A DNA stretch of 36,623 nt from Clostridioides difficile (GCF_001299635.1 NZ_JRHN01000048.1:1-36623), one strand, 5' to 3'. Shown: positions 18,956 through 27,697, numbered from the stretch's first letter. Translations and numbers: made by a program. The notes: generated by a model not told the origin, from the sequence alone.

Positions 18956-19269
18956 AAAAAGACCTCCAATTGTAATAATCCTTCTTAATTTTATAAGAGA
19001 TTGCTCACTTTTTCAATACTCTTATTCAATATTAGCCAATATTATTGAGTTTTTAAGTGCATTCAACAATTATTAACAATGTATCTTATATTTTAAGTAG
19101 TTCATATATTAATACTAAATTACATACTATATATTTTAGACAAAAAAAGAAAAAACTTGCAATAACAAGTTTTTTCCATTTATATATAATTGTATTTCAT
19201 TTGGGGCACTAATTAAATTTATTTATTCTATTTTTACTATATCTTATAATATAAAAATATTTTAAAATA
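18956..19269. other. intergenic region upstream of hpt and downstream of cdsB
   Basis: About 310 bp, AT-rich. It should contain the hpt promoter. It holds the cdsB terminator (19150-19175). I see no gene in it. Confidence 0.6.
19150..19175 (-). terminator. terminator of cdsB
   Basis: A perfect 10-bp stem, AAAAAACTTG / CAAGTTTTTT, followed on the minus strand by more T (TTTTTTCTTTTTTT). It lies about 95 nt after the cdsB stop. Confidence 0.85.
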
Positions 19270-20577
19270 CTAATCAACTTTATTCATATCATTCATTACA
19301 TTTAAGATTATCTCATCTGTTATAGACATACCTTTATCACTTACTCTACCTAAGTTTTGTATACTTTGCTCAACACTTGAACCAACTATACCATTTAGTG
19401 GTGGTACAAAACAGTCTTGCTTAGCTATTATAGCACTTTGTATAGCAGCAGATGCAGCAGATGATAATTTTAAAGCACAACCAGCTTTTGCTCCATCACA
19501 TATCATTCCACTTAGGTCAGCTATCATATTTTCTATAGCTCCTTCTATTTGCTTTTCAGTACCATTCATAAGCCAAGAGATACCTGCAGTAGCTCCAGTA
19601 GATGCAGCAACTCCGCATCCACATACAGCAGATAATCTTCCTGTATAGTTTTTAATATAACCAGTTACTAGATGTGATATAGCTAAAGCTTTTGCTAGTC
19701 TTTCATCAGATTGTGGGAATTTTTTATTGTAAGCAACTATTGGAAGAATTGCTGTTAAACCGTGGTTTCCACTACCATTAGAACTCATAACAGGCATTTT
19801 TACTCCAGCCATTCTTGCATCTGAAGCTCCAGCAGTTAACATCATTGCATAGTTTATAACATCATTACCTAAAAGACCTTCTTCCATAGATTTTTTGATT
19901 CCATATCCTACGCCAATACCAGTTTTTTGCTTTAATCCATATTCGGCCATTTCTTCATTCATTTTTACTCCATCTAGTAAAAACTCTATATCTTTAAAAT
20001 CAATATCTTCTACATTTTTTACTAATTCTTGTATAGTTACAGTGTCCATTAAGCTCTCAGCTTTTTCTGCTGAATCATTTGAAACTGATACTTTTGGCTC
20101 ATTATCTAGTAATACTTCTCCATCTTTCTCTAAGTATGTGAAGTTGTCATGTTTAGTTCTTATTCTAACTTTAGAAGTATGATTTGCTCCTTTTAATAAC
20201 ACTTCTATAAATACTTTCTCTCTAGTATCAGCAGGTGTTATTGATAAAGGAGTGTTATCCATATAATCTTCAGCTATTTTAACTTCTTCTTTTGTTAAAG
20301 TTTCTAGTACACTTAATCCGTTTTCAGAATGACCTCCTACTATACCTAGAGCTGCTGCTATTTTTAATCCTAATCTTTCAGTCCCTGGTATACCTACGCA
20401 CATACCATTTTTATATATACTAGGACTAACTAACATACGATTTTCAACTATTTCTTCTCCTAATAATTCCTTTGCCTTTGCACATGCTAGTGCTAAAGCT
20501 ACTGGCTCAGTACATCCTACTGCTGGCTTAACTTCTGCCTTTAACATTTCCACTAATTCTTTTCTTATATCTCTCAT
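19270..20577 (-). CDS. cdsB: L-cysteine desulfidase (UPF0597/CyuA family)
   Basis: Breaks L-cysteine into pyruvate, ammonia and sulfide. The 435-residue protein belongs to the family related to the serine dehydratase alpha chain, with cysteine motifs expected for a 4Fe-4S enzyme: PAVGCTEP (near residue 20), AVCGCGVAA, and MICDGAKAGC. In C. difficile this gene has been described as cdsB, whose product links cysteine to toxin repression. The open frame starts at a TTG (20595), but GGGAGG lies after it, so ATG 20577 (MRDIRKE) is the start. A clear sigma-54 promoter lies upstream, and the sigma-54 activator cdsR is the next gene up, a regulator/target pair. Confidence 0.9.
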   Translation of the reverse strand: MRDIRKELVEMLKAEVKPAVGCTEPVALALACAKAKELLGEEIVENRMLVSPSIYKNGMCVGIPGTERLGLKIAAALGIVGGHSENGLSVLETLTKEEVKIAEDYMDNTPLSITPADTREKVFIEVLLKGANHTSKVRIRTKHDNFTYLEKDGEVLLDNEPKVSVSNDSAEKAESLMDTVTIQELVKNVEDIDFKDIEFLLDGVKMNEEMAEYGLKQKTGIGVGYGIKKSMEEGLLGNDVINYAMMLTAGASDARMAGVKMPVMSSNGSGNHGLTAILPIVAYNKKFPQSDERLAKALAISHLVTGYIKNYTGRLSAVCGCGVAASTGATAGISWLMNGTEKQIEGAIENMIADLSGMICDGAKAGCALKLSSAASAAIQSAIIAKQDCFVPPLNGIVGSSVEQSIQNLGRVSDKGMSITDEIILNVMNDMNKVD

Positions 20578-20652
20578 TTTATATAAACCTCCCAATTAAG
20601 TTTAGATTTAGTACTCAAATAATTCTATTAAATAATTTCTTATCTATATTTA

Positions 20653-20669
20653 TAGCAAGATACATGCCA
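20653..20669 (-). promoter_or_regulatory. sigma-54 promoter of cdsB
   Basis: TGGCAT-GTATC-TTGCTA on the minus strand, with the invariant GG and GC in -24/-12 spacing. A start near 20644 gives a leader of about 67 nt. It is consistent with control by CdsR. Confidence 0.88.
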
Positions 20670-20811
20670 TATTTTTTATTTTTTCTATATTTTTATTTTG
20701 ATACGCTATAATCATTGATATGACTGATTCTATATATATACTTTTTTTATTTACATAGAGATTTTATATTCCTTTCAATCGATAAGAGAATGACAATTTC
20801 GCAAAAAGACA

Positions 20812-20850
20812 AAAAAAAATCTCAAAATGAGATTTTATATCATTTTGAGA
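20812..20850 (-). terminator. terminator of cdsR
   Basis: TCTCAAAATGA / TCATTTTGAGA stem followed on the minus strand by a run of nine T. It isolates cdsR from cdsB. Confidence 0.9.
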
Positions 20851-20871
20851 CGGCTTATGCTTATTATATTA

Positions 20872-22638
20872 CTATGAGATTATATTGTATTTTTCAATTT
20901 TTCTATATAATGTAGCTCTTGATATTCCAAGTGCTTTAGCTGTTAATTCTTTATCTTTTTTATAATCTTTGTATCTATTTAAAGCTTTTATTATCTCAAT
21001 CTTCTCAAGTTCATCAAGTGGAACTATTCTATCACTTTTAACCTCTAATTCTTCTACAGATGTATTTTTTATCTTTTGAGGAATCACATTCATTGTAATG
21101 ACTGGAGACGAAGACATATTCACACTATATTCAATAATATTCTGTAGTTCTCTTATATTACCTGGCCACTTATATTCAATCATAGCATCGACAACTCTGC
21201 TATCTATATCAATAACATTTTTATCTAGTTTTTTTGAATACTCTTTAACCATATGCTTGATTATAAGTGGTATATCATCTTTTCTTTCTCTTAAACTAGG
21301 TAATTTTATAGGTATAACGTTTAATCTATAATATAAATCTTCTCTAAAGGTCCCATTTTGAACCATCTTTTCTAAATCTTTATTCGTTGCTGCAATAATC
21401 CTTACATCTATCAAAACATTTGATTTACTTCCAATCTTATTGAGCTCTTTTTCTTGTAATACTCTTAATAATTTTGACTGTAAGTGTAAACTCATATCTC
21501 CTATCTCGTCTAAAAATATGCTTCCTTTATGAGCTACTTCAAACATTCCAAGCTTTCCACCTTTTTTAGCTCCAGTAAAAGCTCCTTCTTCATATCCAAA
21601 TAATTCACTCTCTAATAAATTATCTGGTATTGCTGCGCAGTTTACAGCTATAAAAGGATTATCAACCCTATTACTATGATTGTGTATAGCTCTTGCAAAG
21701 AGTTCTTTACCCGTTCCACTTTCACCAGTAATAAGTACTGTTGAAGTTGATTTAGATGCTATTAGGGCTTCTTTTTTAGAATGTCTTATGGCTGCACTTT
21801 CACCAATTATATTTTCTAATTTTATCTTATAATCTTTATTAATCTTATTATAGTTCTTTATAGCATCTCTTTTATCTATAAAATCAATAACATAGCCTTT
21901 TAATTCATTTTTTAATACTATTTTATTGATATTATATATTCCTTTTGAATCATATCCATATCTCTTATAAAAAAAGCTACATGATTTATCTTTCTTAAAG
22001 TTATTTATAGAAGGCTTCTGTATAAAATCTAATTCAGCAAATATGTTTTTTCCAGTTATATTATCTTTTAGATTAAAAAGCTCCTTAAATTTTGAGTTAT
22101 ACTTATCAATCTTGCCATCTACATCAATAGATACAACAGCCTTGTCCATGTTGTTTAATAAAGTCTCTAATTTTTTCTTTTCTAATTCCAGTTCATACGT
22201 TTTAATTTGAGCTTTTAATTTGCTCGATATTAAATCTGCCATCTTACCTAGAAAGTTTATAAGACCACTTTTATTATTTTCTATAATCTGTGCCTGCTCT
22301 TTTGTAAAGGCTATAAGACCTATAACGCCATGAGAATCACCATCACATATAATAGGGCAGCATACCTCTGCAAACTCTACACAGGCATCATTCTTATAGC
22401 ATTCCTTACATATATCACTACTCTTTGGGTCATCGATTAGTATTGTAATCTGTTCTGTAAGTGATTTTTTAAAAGCTGTATATTTATCTACTTTCTCACC
22501 TATTTTATCTACATAGATTCCTGTTCCTGCAATCCTAAATAGTTCTTTATTTACTATAGTTACATCTATATTGAGTACTGATACTATAGCCTCAGCTATA
22601 TTTTGAATATCAGATTTTATATATTCTAAACCTATCAT
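20872..22638 (-). CDS. cdsR: sigma-54-dependent activator of cysteine catabolism
   Basis: A 588-residue enhancer-binding protein. The N-terminal sensor region (about 1-145) holds a cysteine cluster with spacing C-x2-C-x5-C-x6-CC-x3-C (about residues 77-98). A PAS domain follows (about 155-260), then the AAA+ domain with Walker A GESGTGKE (about 305), the sigma-54 contact loop GAFTGA (about 352) and Walker [10 protein letters not shown] Fis-type helix-turn-helix closes the protein ([18 protein letters not shown]). CdsR is known to activate cdsB. Three ATGs occur at the start (22647, 22644, 22638); AAGGA is best spaced for 22638. The two upstream ATGs overlap the stop of a 45-codon ORF. Confidence 0.92.
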   Translation of the reverse strand: MIGLEYIKSDIQNIAEAIVSVLNIDVTIVNKELFRIAGTGIYVDKIGEKVDKYTAFKKSLTEQITILIDDPKSSDICKECYKNDACVEFAEVCCPIICDGDSHGVIGLIAFTKEQAQIIENNKSGLINFLGKMADLISSKLKAQIKTYELELEKKKLETLLNNMDKAVVSIDVDGKIDKYNSKFKELFNLKDNITGKNIFAELDFIQKPSINNFKKDKSCSFFYKRYGYDSKGIYNINKIVLKNELKGYVIDFIDKRDAIKNYNKINKDYKIKLENIIGESAAIRHSKKEALIASKSTSTVLITGESGTGKELFARAIHNHSNRVDNPFIAVNCAAIPDNLLESELFGYEEGAFTGAKKGGKLGMFEVAHKGSIFLDEIGDMSLHLQSKLLRVLQEKELNKIGSKSNVLIDVRIIAATNKDLEKMVQNGTFREDLYYRLNVIPIKLPSLRERKDDIPLIIKHMVKEYSKKLDKNVIDIDSRVVDAMIEYKWPGNIRELQNIIEYSVNMSSSPVITMNVIPQKIKNTSVEELEVKSDRIVPLDELEKIEIIKALNRYKDYKKDKELTAKALGISRATLYRKIEKYNIIS

Positions 22639-22643
22639 AATCA

Positions 22644-22781
22644 TCATTCCTTATTTTTTCTTAACATAAGTATTTGTCTTATTTCTTTAAGAATCAAGTA
22701 TATCTTATTTAAAGTAAATTGGATTGACATTAGGATTACAAAGAGCATAACAATTATTATCAATTCATAATTTATTTCCAT
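22644..22781 (-). CDS. 45-residue hydrophobic peptide, overlapping the cdsR start region
   Basis: A small ORF not recognised in any family. It begins [10 protein letters not shown], has one membrane-spanning stretch (about residues 6-22, [13 protein letters not shown]) and ends in a basic tail ([14 protein letters not shown]). Its SD is excellent (AAGGAG, 8 nt before ATG 22781). The stop TGA lies inside the ATGATG cluster at the cdsR start, an arrangement typical of translational coupling. Against it, a terminator-like hairpin lies just upstream and a good sigma-A-type promoter lies within it, so cdsR could be transcribed without it. Confidence 0.5.
   Translation of the reverse strand: MEINYELIIIVMLFVILMSIQFTLNKIYLILKEIRQILMLRKNKE
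22735..22763 (-). promoter_or_regulatory. candidate vegetative promoter of cdsR
   Basis: TTGATA (22763-22758), 17 nt, TGTAAT (22740-22735): one mismatch to each consensus hexamer. It lies inside the small ORF and would give a cdsR leader of about 90 nt. Confidence 0.55.
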
Positions 22782-22800
22782 CTAAACATCTCCTTATAAC

Positions 22801-22827
22801 AAAAGACTAGGCTTAACCTAGTCTTTT
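22801..22827 (-). terminator. terminator-like hairpin
   Basis: A perfect 11-bp stem, AAAAGACTAGG / CCTAGTCTTTT, after the methyltransferase-like gene. The following T tract is short on the minus strand (TTTTGTTAT), so some read-through into cdsR is possible. Confidence 0.8.
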
Positions 22828-22858
22828 ATATTATATCCATATTTATATTTTAACTCAT

Positions 22859-23428
22859 TTATCTTCTTTTTCCCACATAAATATATTTTAATTTATTTGA
22901 CTCTTTAATCATACCATCAAAGTTTAATCTTGAAAATATATTGAATACTTCATGTGGATAGTGAATCTTTGCAACAGAACCACAAAACTTATGTTTAAGA
23001 TAGTTTAACTTAACTTTTAAATTTTTTAAATTTAAATCCTCTAATATAACCTCTCCATTGCCCTTTAAAACTCTTTGTATTTCAGATGAAGCTTTTTCAC
23101 AATCTGTAATAACATTAAATTGGTCTACTATTATTATCTTGTTGAAATGATTATCATCAAATGGTAAAAACTCTAACTTACCTTTAACTACATTGCAATT
23201 TTCATTATATACTAAAGAATAACAGACATCTTCATAGTTACTATTCTCCAGTATAGTTACAGATGTACCAAGACCTCTCAATCTCTTGCCTAGGTTTCCT
23301 ATATGACCAACAAGCAATATTTTATCACCTACATTATACTCAATTGTATCCAAAAAACATTCTAATTCATCAGATGTATATTTAGCTTTAACTGGCTGTC
23401 TATTTATCTGATACAATATGCTTTTCAC
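22859..23428 (-). CDS. methyltransferase-like protein (class I SAM fold)
   Basis: A 189-residue protein with the shape of a small class I methyltransferase. The usual glycine-rich motif I is replaced by LLVGHIGNLGKRLR (about residue 40), the acidic motif II end is ILENSNYED, and FLPFDDNHFNKIIIVD corresponds to motif IV. The start is GTG with SD AGAGGTG. The weak motif I means that enzymatic activity is uncertain. It stands just upstream of cdsR on the same strand, separated by a terminator-like hairpin. No substrate can be proposed. Confidence 0.7.
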   Translation of the reverse strand: MKSILYQINRQPVKAKYTSDELECFLDTIEYNVGDKILLVGHIGNLGKRLRGLGTSVTILENSNYEDVCYSLVYNENCNVVKGKLEFLPFDDNHFNKIIIVDQFNVITDCEKASSEIQRVLKGNGEVILEDLNLKNLKVKLNYLKHKFCGSVAKIHYPHEVFNIFSRLNFDGMIKESNKLKYIYVGKRR

Positions 23429-23611
23429 AATGCTTCACCTCTTCATTTCCTCAATTATAAATTATGTACAGATTACATTATAATAAATGGCGAGCAACTA
23501 TTCAAGAGATATTTCATTAGTATTTTTTTAAACAATCTTTATGGGTTTTAATATGTTATTATAGCAGAATTATTGGTATTTTGTTCATAAAAAACAGTAT
23601 ACTTTTTGAAT

Positions 23612-24247
23612 CTATTCGTTGTTATTCTCATCCAGTTTTTTTATTTTCGATATTGATACTTCATAAGCCATTTTTTTAATCACATTATTTTCATCTATTT
23701 TTTTCTCATATTCTCTACTTTGAACCCTACCCCAAAGCTGTATTCTATCACCAACCTTTAGATTCTTGGCAAATTTAGCATTTCTGCCCCAAACTATTGA
23801 TGGTATATAGTCAGATTTGTTATAAGGTCTATTTATAGCCACCAATAAATCGGTTATTTCCCTTCCTAGAGGCGTCTTCCTATATACAGGCTCCTTACAT
23901 ACATATCCATCTAGAAATATGCTATTAGGGTCTTTATTTTCCTCATCTATGCTTTTTATTTCTCTAGCAAACACTGTAAGCACTAATCTATTTTTATTAT
24001 TTAATGTTTTATTATATGATCTTAATTGACCTACAACATTGACTAAATTTTGTTTATCGAGGTCAACATCTTGAAGAAGTCTTTCTGATACAGTCATTGG
24101 AAGTATATCAAAAGAATCACTTAGTCTGTTTATTTTTATTTTCATATTATAAAATTTTTCCCCAAATATCTCATGACTAAATTCTAGCTTATTGTCTAAC
24201 TCCCCTCTTAAGTTTACTACGTTATTCTCATCTTTAACAGCTATCAT
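23612..24247 (-). CDS. SSB-like protein with two OB folds
   Basis: A 211-residue protein with two single-strand-binding-like segments. The N-terminal half (about 1-100) contains KLEFSHEIFGEKFYNMKIKI and LVNVVGQLRSYNK. The C-terminal half (about 105-205) has FLDGYVCKEPVYRKTPLGREI and IPSIVWGRNAKFAKNLKVGD, which is closest to canonical SSB (PVxRxTPxGxxxxxxxxA, WGxxAxxxxxxxxGD). The acidic DDxIPF tail of housekeeping SSB is missing; the protein ends KKLDENNNE. It is probably a nucleic-acid-binding paralogue rather than the replicative SSB. SD GGAGGGA precedes the ATG. It is monocistronic between cdsR's neighbour and a long gap. Confidence 0.75.
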   Translation of the reverse strand: MIAVKDENNVVNLRGELDNKLEFSHEIFGEKFYNMKIKINRLSDSFDILPMTVSERLLQDVDLDKQNLVNVVGQLRSYNKTLNNKNRLVLTVFAREIKSIDEENKDPNSIFLDGYVCKEPVYRKTPLGREITDLLVAINRPYNKSDYIPSIVWGRNAKFAKNLKVGDRIQLWGRVQSREYEKKIDENNVIKKMAYEVSISKIKKLDENNNE

Positions 24248-24786
24248 ATTTTATCCCTCCACAATTGTTAATTCTTATATTTCTGGTATCAGCTTATATA
24301 ATAAATATATTTGTGAGGGATGTATTTTATTACAAATCTTTGATTGCTGTTTAAAAATTTTTATTTAGTTATAAATTTCATTTAATCTTTTCCTTTTTAA
24401 ATTTATAAAATTGTTATTGGATTTATATATCACCACACTGTTTAATTCCTCTATTTCACCCTTATATTAATTTTAAAACTCTTTATATATTTTTTTAAGT
24501 CATATATAACTCATTCTAAATACTTGTATACAAGTAAATCCAGTAACTTAAATTTATCCAAATAATTCAGATAACTCTAGAGTCATATATAACTTATTTT
24601 TTATCAGTTACAAGTTATTTTAGACTTAATATGATAATATTTTTATTTATCTGTATTAATATATGAGCACTTGCATAGTTTATTGAGCATAAAATGTAAA
24701 TATTTAACTTCAAATTATGCTTTAATTTTTATAAATACAACAATTTTCATCTCTAATTTAATAAATTATTATATATATTACACAAT

Positions 24787-24801
24787 TGGCATATTAATTG
24801 C
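24787..24801 (+). promoter_or_regulatory. orphan sigma-54 promoter match
   Basis: TGGCAT-ATTAA-TTGC followed by TTT, identical in core and spacing to the cdsB and prd promoters but on the plus strand. The predicted start is near 24813, and the only thing downstream is the hairpin at 24833-24874 and then the antisense strand of the tauE-like gene. Confidence 0.5.
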
Positions 24802-24832
24802 TTTATATAATTATATTAATTTAATAAATAAA

Positions 24833-24874
24833 AAACTGCCCTAAAATATTAAATTAATATTTTAAAGCAGTTTA
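24833..24874. terminator. terminator of the tauE-like gene
   Basis: AAACTGC / GCAGTTT outer stem with an inner AAATATTAA/TTAATATTT palindrome. The minus strand then runs GCAGTTTTTTATTT. On the plus strand it could end a short RNA from the orphan promoter. Confidence 0.8.
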
Positions 24875-24908
24875 TAGTTTTATTATTAGCTGTAATATTT
24901 AATAAATA

Positions 24909-25790
24909 CTAAGCAGTCTTTTTATTTTTATTTGCAGCCATTATCATTGTAGCAGAAGTGTAAGCTATAACAACTATTACTAATGCTTTTAATATATCCA
25001 TTGGTAGAGTTTTTACTATATATGCAGCTACGAAAACCCCTATTAAACCACAGATAGCTATTATAACTGATGCTTTTTTAGTATATGCATCTTCTTTTAT
25101 GAATTTCATACTTGCAACTGGCATTAATAATGCACAAGAACCCATAACTATTGGGAACGCAACTTTTGCAGACATTCCTAAGAAGTAAACCATCGCCATA
25201 CCAGGAGCATATAGACCTATACCAGCTGTCATTAAAGCACCTAGTATAAAGTTACCTAATACACCTATTACTAATTTAACACCAGTAAGACCTAATTCAT
25301 TTCCCCCACCTGGTAATACGTTAACCCAAGGATGACCTAATAACATTAATATTGCTGTTAATGCTAGAGTTACACCCATAACAAGTTGTATTTTTCTTTC
25401 GTCCATTTTAGCTATTATTCCTGCACCTATGTATGAACCAACAGCTGCTGCCACAACCATAGATACTAGAGTAACACCATCAACTGGTATGATTGATGTA
25501 AATATGAATGCTTCTGTAACAACTGGAATAGTATGTGCTACGTTTAATGTACCAGGCATTTTTTTATCTGGTATATTTAATTTTAAAGCTTTTGACATTG
25601 CTATTGTTGGAGCAAATGACCCTATTCCTAATGTATCAAAGAAATCTGTTATAAATCCTGTTACAGCAACTTTTGGAGTACTTTGTTCTTCTAGTTTCCC
25701 CTCTTTGTTTGCTTTAGCTACGTCTTTACCAAACACAACTGCAAAGATTGCTGCGAATACTACGTATAATGCCTTTAAGATCGCTACCAT
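24909..25790 (-). CDS. TauE/SafE-family membrane transporter
   Basis: A 293-residue integral membrane protein with about eight hydrophobic segments, of the TauE/SafE (DUF81) family of anion permeases, which often move sulfite, sulfonates or small organic anions. Visible are the N-terminal half around FDTLGIGSFAPT and the internal repeat half around LGALMTAGIGLYAPGMAM, the usual inverted-duplicate layout. SD AGGAGG precedes the ATG. It is the last gene on the same strand after prdF. A strong hairpin in between makes membership of the prd unit uncertain. By position it could export a product of proline fermentation such as 5-aminovalerate; that is inference only. Confidence 0.85.
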   Translation of the reverse strand: MVAILKALYVVFAAIFAVVFGKDVAKANKEGKLEEQSTPKVAVTGFITDFFDTLGIGSFAPTIAMSKALKLNIPDKKMPGTLNVAHTIPVVTEAFIFTSIIPVDGVTLVSMVVAAAVGSYIGAGIIAKMDERKIQLVMGVTLALTAILMLLGHPWVNVLPGGGNELGLTGVKLVIGVLGNFILGALMTAGIGLYAPGMAMVYFLGMSAKVAFPIVMGSCALLMPVASMKFIKEDAYTKKASVIIAICGLIGVFVAAYIVKTLPMDILKALVIVVIAYTSATMIMAANKNKKTA

Positions 25791-25850
25791 AATCCATCCT
25801 CCTATTTTTTTATTTTTTAATATATTCTGAATCTTATAGCCTAAAAGCTA

Positions 25851-25883
25851 TAGAATAGTAGCCGATAAAAGGCTACTATTCTA
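25851..25883. terminator. strong hairpin between prdF and the tauE-like gene
   Basis: A perfect 13-bp stem, TAGAATAGTAGCC / GGCTACTATTCTA. The T tract on the minus strand is weak, so it may be a partial terminator or an mRNA-end stabiliser. Confidence 0.7.
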
Positions 25884-25909
25884 TTTTAATTTCCCAATTT
25901 ATTTATTGC

Positions 25910-26917
25910 TTACTTAAGAATAAATCCATGTTTAAGTGGATCTTCTTCATCTATTACAAAATGATTGAATCCAGTTATATAAGCAGAACCAGATATTTTA
26001 GGTACTACAGCATTGAAATCTGCAACTTTAGTTTCTTCAACTATTTCACCTTTGAATAAAGTTCCTAATATACTTTCATATACGAATTTTTCTCCTACTT
26101 TTAATTCACCTTTAGCATGTAAAGTAGCTAATTTAGCACTTGTTCCAGTTCCACATGGAGATCTGTCAACTTGCCCTTGACCAAATATAACTACATTTTT
26201 GTAAGTAGCTTCTGGATGAGTTGGCTCATCATATATTTCAACTAAGTCTACAGTTTTTATGTGAGCTAAAGTTGGATGTTGTATTTCTATTTGCTCGTTT
26301 ATTATGTCTCTAAGTTTCATAGCTAACTCAGTTAATTTACCAGCATTTTGAGGTTCTATTTTTAAACCTAATTGACTTGCATGTATTATAGCAAAGAAGC
26401 TTCCACCAAATGATATGTCAAATTTAACTGTTCCAACACCTGGTAATTCAACTTCAACACCTTCTTTATATAAGAAAGCTGGCACGTTTAAGAATGATAC
26501 TTCTTTAGCTTTTCCATCTACAACTGTAACGTCTCCTCTTATTATTCCTGCTGGAGCTTCCATAACTACATGAGTTATAGGCTCTACTGCTGGAACTACA
26601 CCTGTTTCTATAGCTGCTGTCATAGCTCCTATTGTACCATGGCCACACATATTAAGGTATCCGCCACCGTCCATGAAGATTATTCCAAAGTCAGCATCTG
26701 GGCAACAAGGTTGAGTCATTACAGAACCAAACATATCATTATGTCCTCTTGGCTCTAACATTATAGCAGTTCTTAAATAATCTAGATTTTTTTCTAAATA
26801 TTCTTTTTTCTCAGGCATAGAATTTCCTTTTATATTAGGTATTCCACCTACAACTATTCTAGTTGCTTCACCTGCTGTATGAGAGTCTATAGCTTGTATA
26901 CTTCTGCTAAATTTCAT
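25910..26917 (-). CDS. prdF: proline racemase
   Basis: Interconverts L- and D-proline without a cofactor, supplying D-proline to the reductase. The 335-residue protein has the two catalytic cysteines in NMCGHGTIG (Cys91) and DRSPCGTGTSA (Cys255), and the expected MTQPCCPDADFG segment. The open frame extends 20 codons upstream without a stop, through a decayed prdE copy. GGGGGA before ATG 26917 and the family's usual MKFSRSIQAIDSHTAGE start decide the call. It is the last of the clearly proline-specific genes of the operon. Confidence 0.96.
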   Translation of the reverse strand: MKFSRSIQAIDSHTAGEATRIVVGGIPNIKGNSMPEKKEYLEKNLDYLRTAIMLEPRGHNDMFGSVMTQPCCPDADFGIIFMDGGGYLNMCGHGTIGAMTAAIETGVVPAVEPITHVVMEAPAGIIRGDVTVVDGKAKEVSFLNVPAFLYKEGVEVELPGVGTVKFDISFGGSFFAIIHASQLGLKIEPQNAGKLTELAMKLRDIINEQIEIQHPTLAHIKTVDLVEIYDEPTHPEATYKNVVIFGQGQVDRSPCGTGTSAKLATLHAKGELKVGEKFVYESILGTLFKGEIVEETKVADFNAVVPKISGSAYITGFNHFVIDEEDPLKHGFILK

Positions 26918-26947
26918 ATCAAATTCCCCCTTAGGTTTATTTTGCGT

Positions 26948-27219
26948 TTTACGCATTTTTAATTTTAGAAAAGCCAATGCTTCTTAACATCAACTTCATC
27001 CATGTGATTGTATCCAACTACTTCTGTTTCTATGTAGCATGTTGTCTTCTTATAATAAATTATGGTAGCTTTATATGTATGGCTTCGTAAATACTAGTCC
27101 TCATCTGCTCCCATAATAGTAAGACCTACTGTAAATATATCCAATACCTTAATTAAAATTATTCATAACAAGTGCATGTTAGAATCAATATCTATCAAAT
27201 CTAGTAATGGATTTGTTAT
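26948..27219 (-). pseudogene. decayed second copy of prdE
   Basis: Between prdE and prdF the minus strand still encodes recognisable pieces of PrdE. NPLLDLIDIDSNMHLL-stop-IILI matches PrdE DPLLDIVESDKDVDLLGVIV. YKATI..KK....IETEVVG matches YMNTI...K....IETEVVG at equal spacing. After a 1-nt deletion, ALAFLKLKMRK matches the PrdE tail exactly. About 130 nt of the middle is lost or unrecognisable, though a stretch reading MGADED resembles PrdD. Stops and the frameshift rule out function. The 3' remnant reads in frame into prdF without a stop. Confidence 0.8.
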
Positions 27220-27683
27220 CCATGTTTTCTCATCTTAAGTTTTAAAAATGCTAGAGCTTTTTTAGCATCTATTTCATTTGTGTTGTTTTCTCCAACAACT
27301 TCTGTCTCTATACCTTCTTTTGATTTGTTCATATCAACTATAGTATTCATATATTGATTGCTTACAACAAATTTAGCTTGAGTACCATTAAATGTAACTC
27401 CAACTACAGGTATATCTCTTTTTCCTATTTCCTCAAATGTGTTGGCATAGTCAACATGTGAGTTTCCCCATCCATCTGATGAAACTATAGCTCCATCTAC
27501 TCTCATGGCTTCCAGCCAAGCGGCCGTTCTTTGTCCCACAAAAGTCTTATTTTCGTTTCCATCTGGAGTTCCTACTACTATTACTCCAAGTAAGTCTACA
27601 TCTTTATCACTTTCAACTATATCTAAAAGTGGGTCTCTAAAGTGATGAAGAGATGTTTCTTTTGTTGAAGGTCCTATTCCCAT
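27216..27683 (-). CDS. prdE: PrdE, PrdA C-domain-like subunit
   Basis: A 155-residue homologue of the C-terminal part of PrdA (residues 417 to about 570). Shared segments include GIGPSTKE, DPLLDIV, VDGAIVSSDGWGNSHVDY, DIPVVGVTF and NKSKEGIE. It begins exactly where PrdA is cut, but has Met-Gly where PrdA has the pyruvoyl-forming cysteine. The frame opens at GTG 27692, but that codon is in the SD (GAGGTGG), so ATG 27683 is the start. It follows prdD by 14 nt. Its role is not established; it may pair with PrdD as a non-catalytic or differently acting PrdA-like partner. Confidence 0.9.
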   Translation of the reverse strand: MGIGPSTKETSLHHFRDPLLDIVESDKDVDLLGVIVVGTPDGNENKTFVGQRTAAWLEAMRVDGAIVSSDGWGNSHVDYANTFEEIGKRDIPVVGVTFNGTQAKFVVSNQYMNTIVDMNKSKEGIETEVVGENNTNEIDAKKALAFLKLKMRKHG

Positions 27684-27697
27684 AATATCCACCTCTC

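Larger units (their letters stand above)
24248..24908. other. long AT-rich gap with repeats and an orphan sigma-54 promoter
   Basis: 660 bp without a convincing ORF. It contains a 14-bp direct repeat, AGTCATATATAACT (24498-24511 and 24581-24594), the palindrome ACTTGTATACAAGT (24522-24535), the palindrome ACTCTAGAGT (24574-24583), a plus-strand sigma-54 promoter match (24787-24801) and a terminator hairpin (24833-24874). The repeats could be regulator-binding sites. Confidence 0.6.

Noticed and set aside
20780-20810. Possible CdsR enhancer (TGACAATTT-CGC-AAAAAGACA)
   Set aside because: Only 6 of 9 arm positions match. The spacing to the cdsB promoter is reasonable, but the symmetry is too weak to call.
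26917-26977. PrdF with a 20-residue N-terminal extension
   Set aside because: The extension is the tail of the decayed prdE copy. The proper SD and the family's usual start are at 26917.
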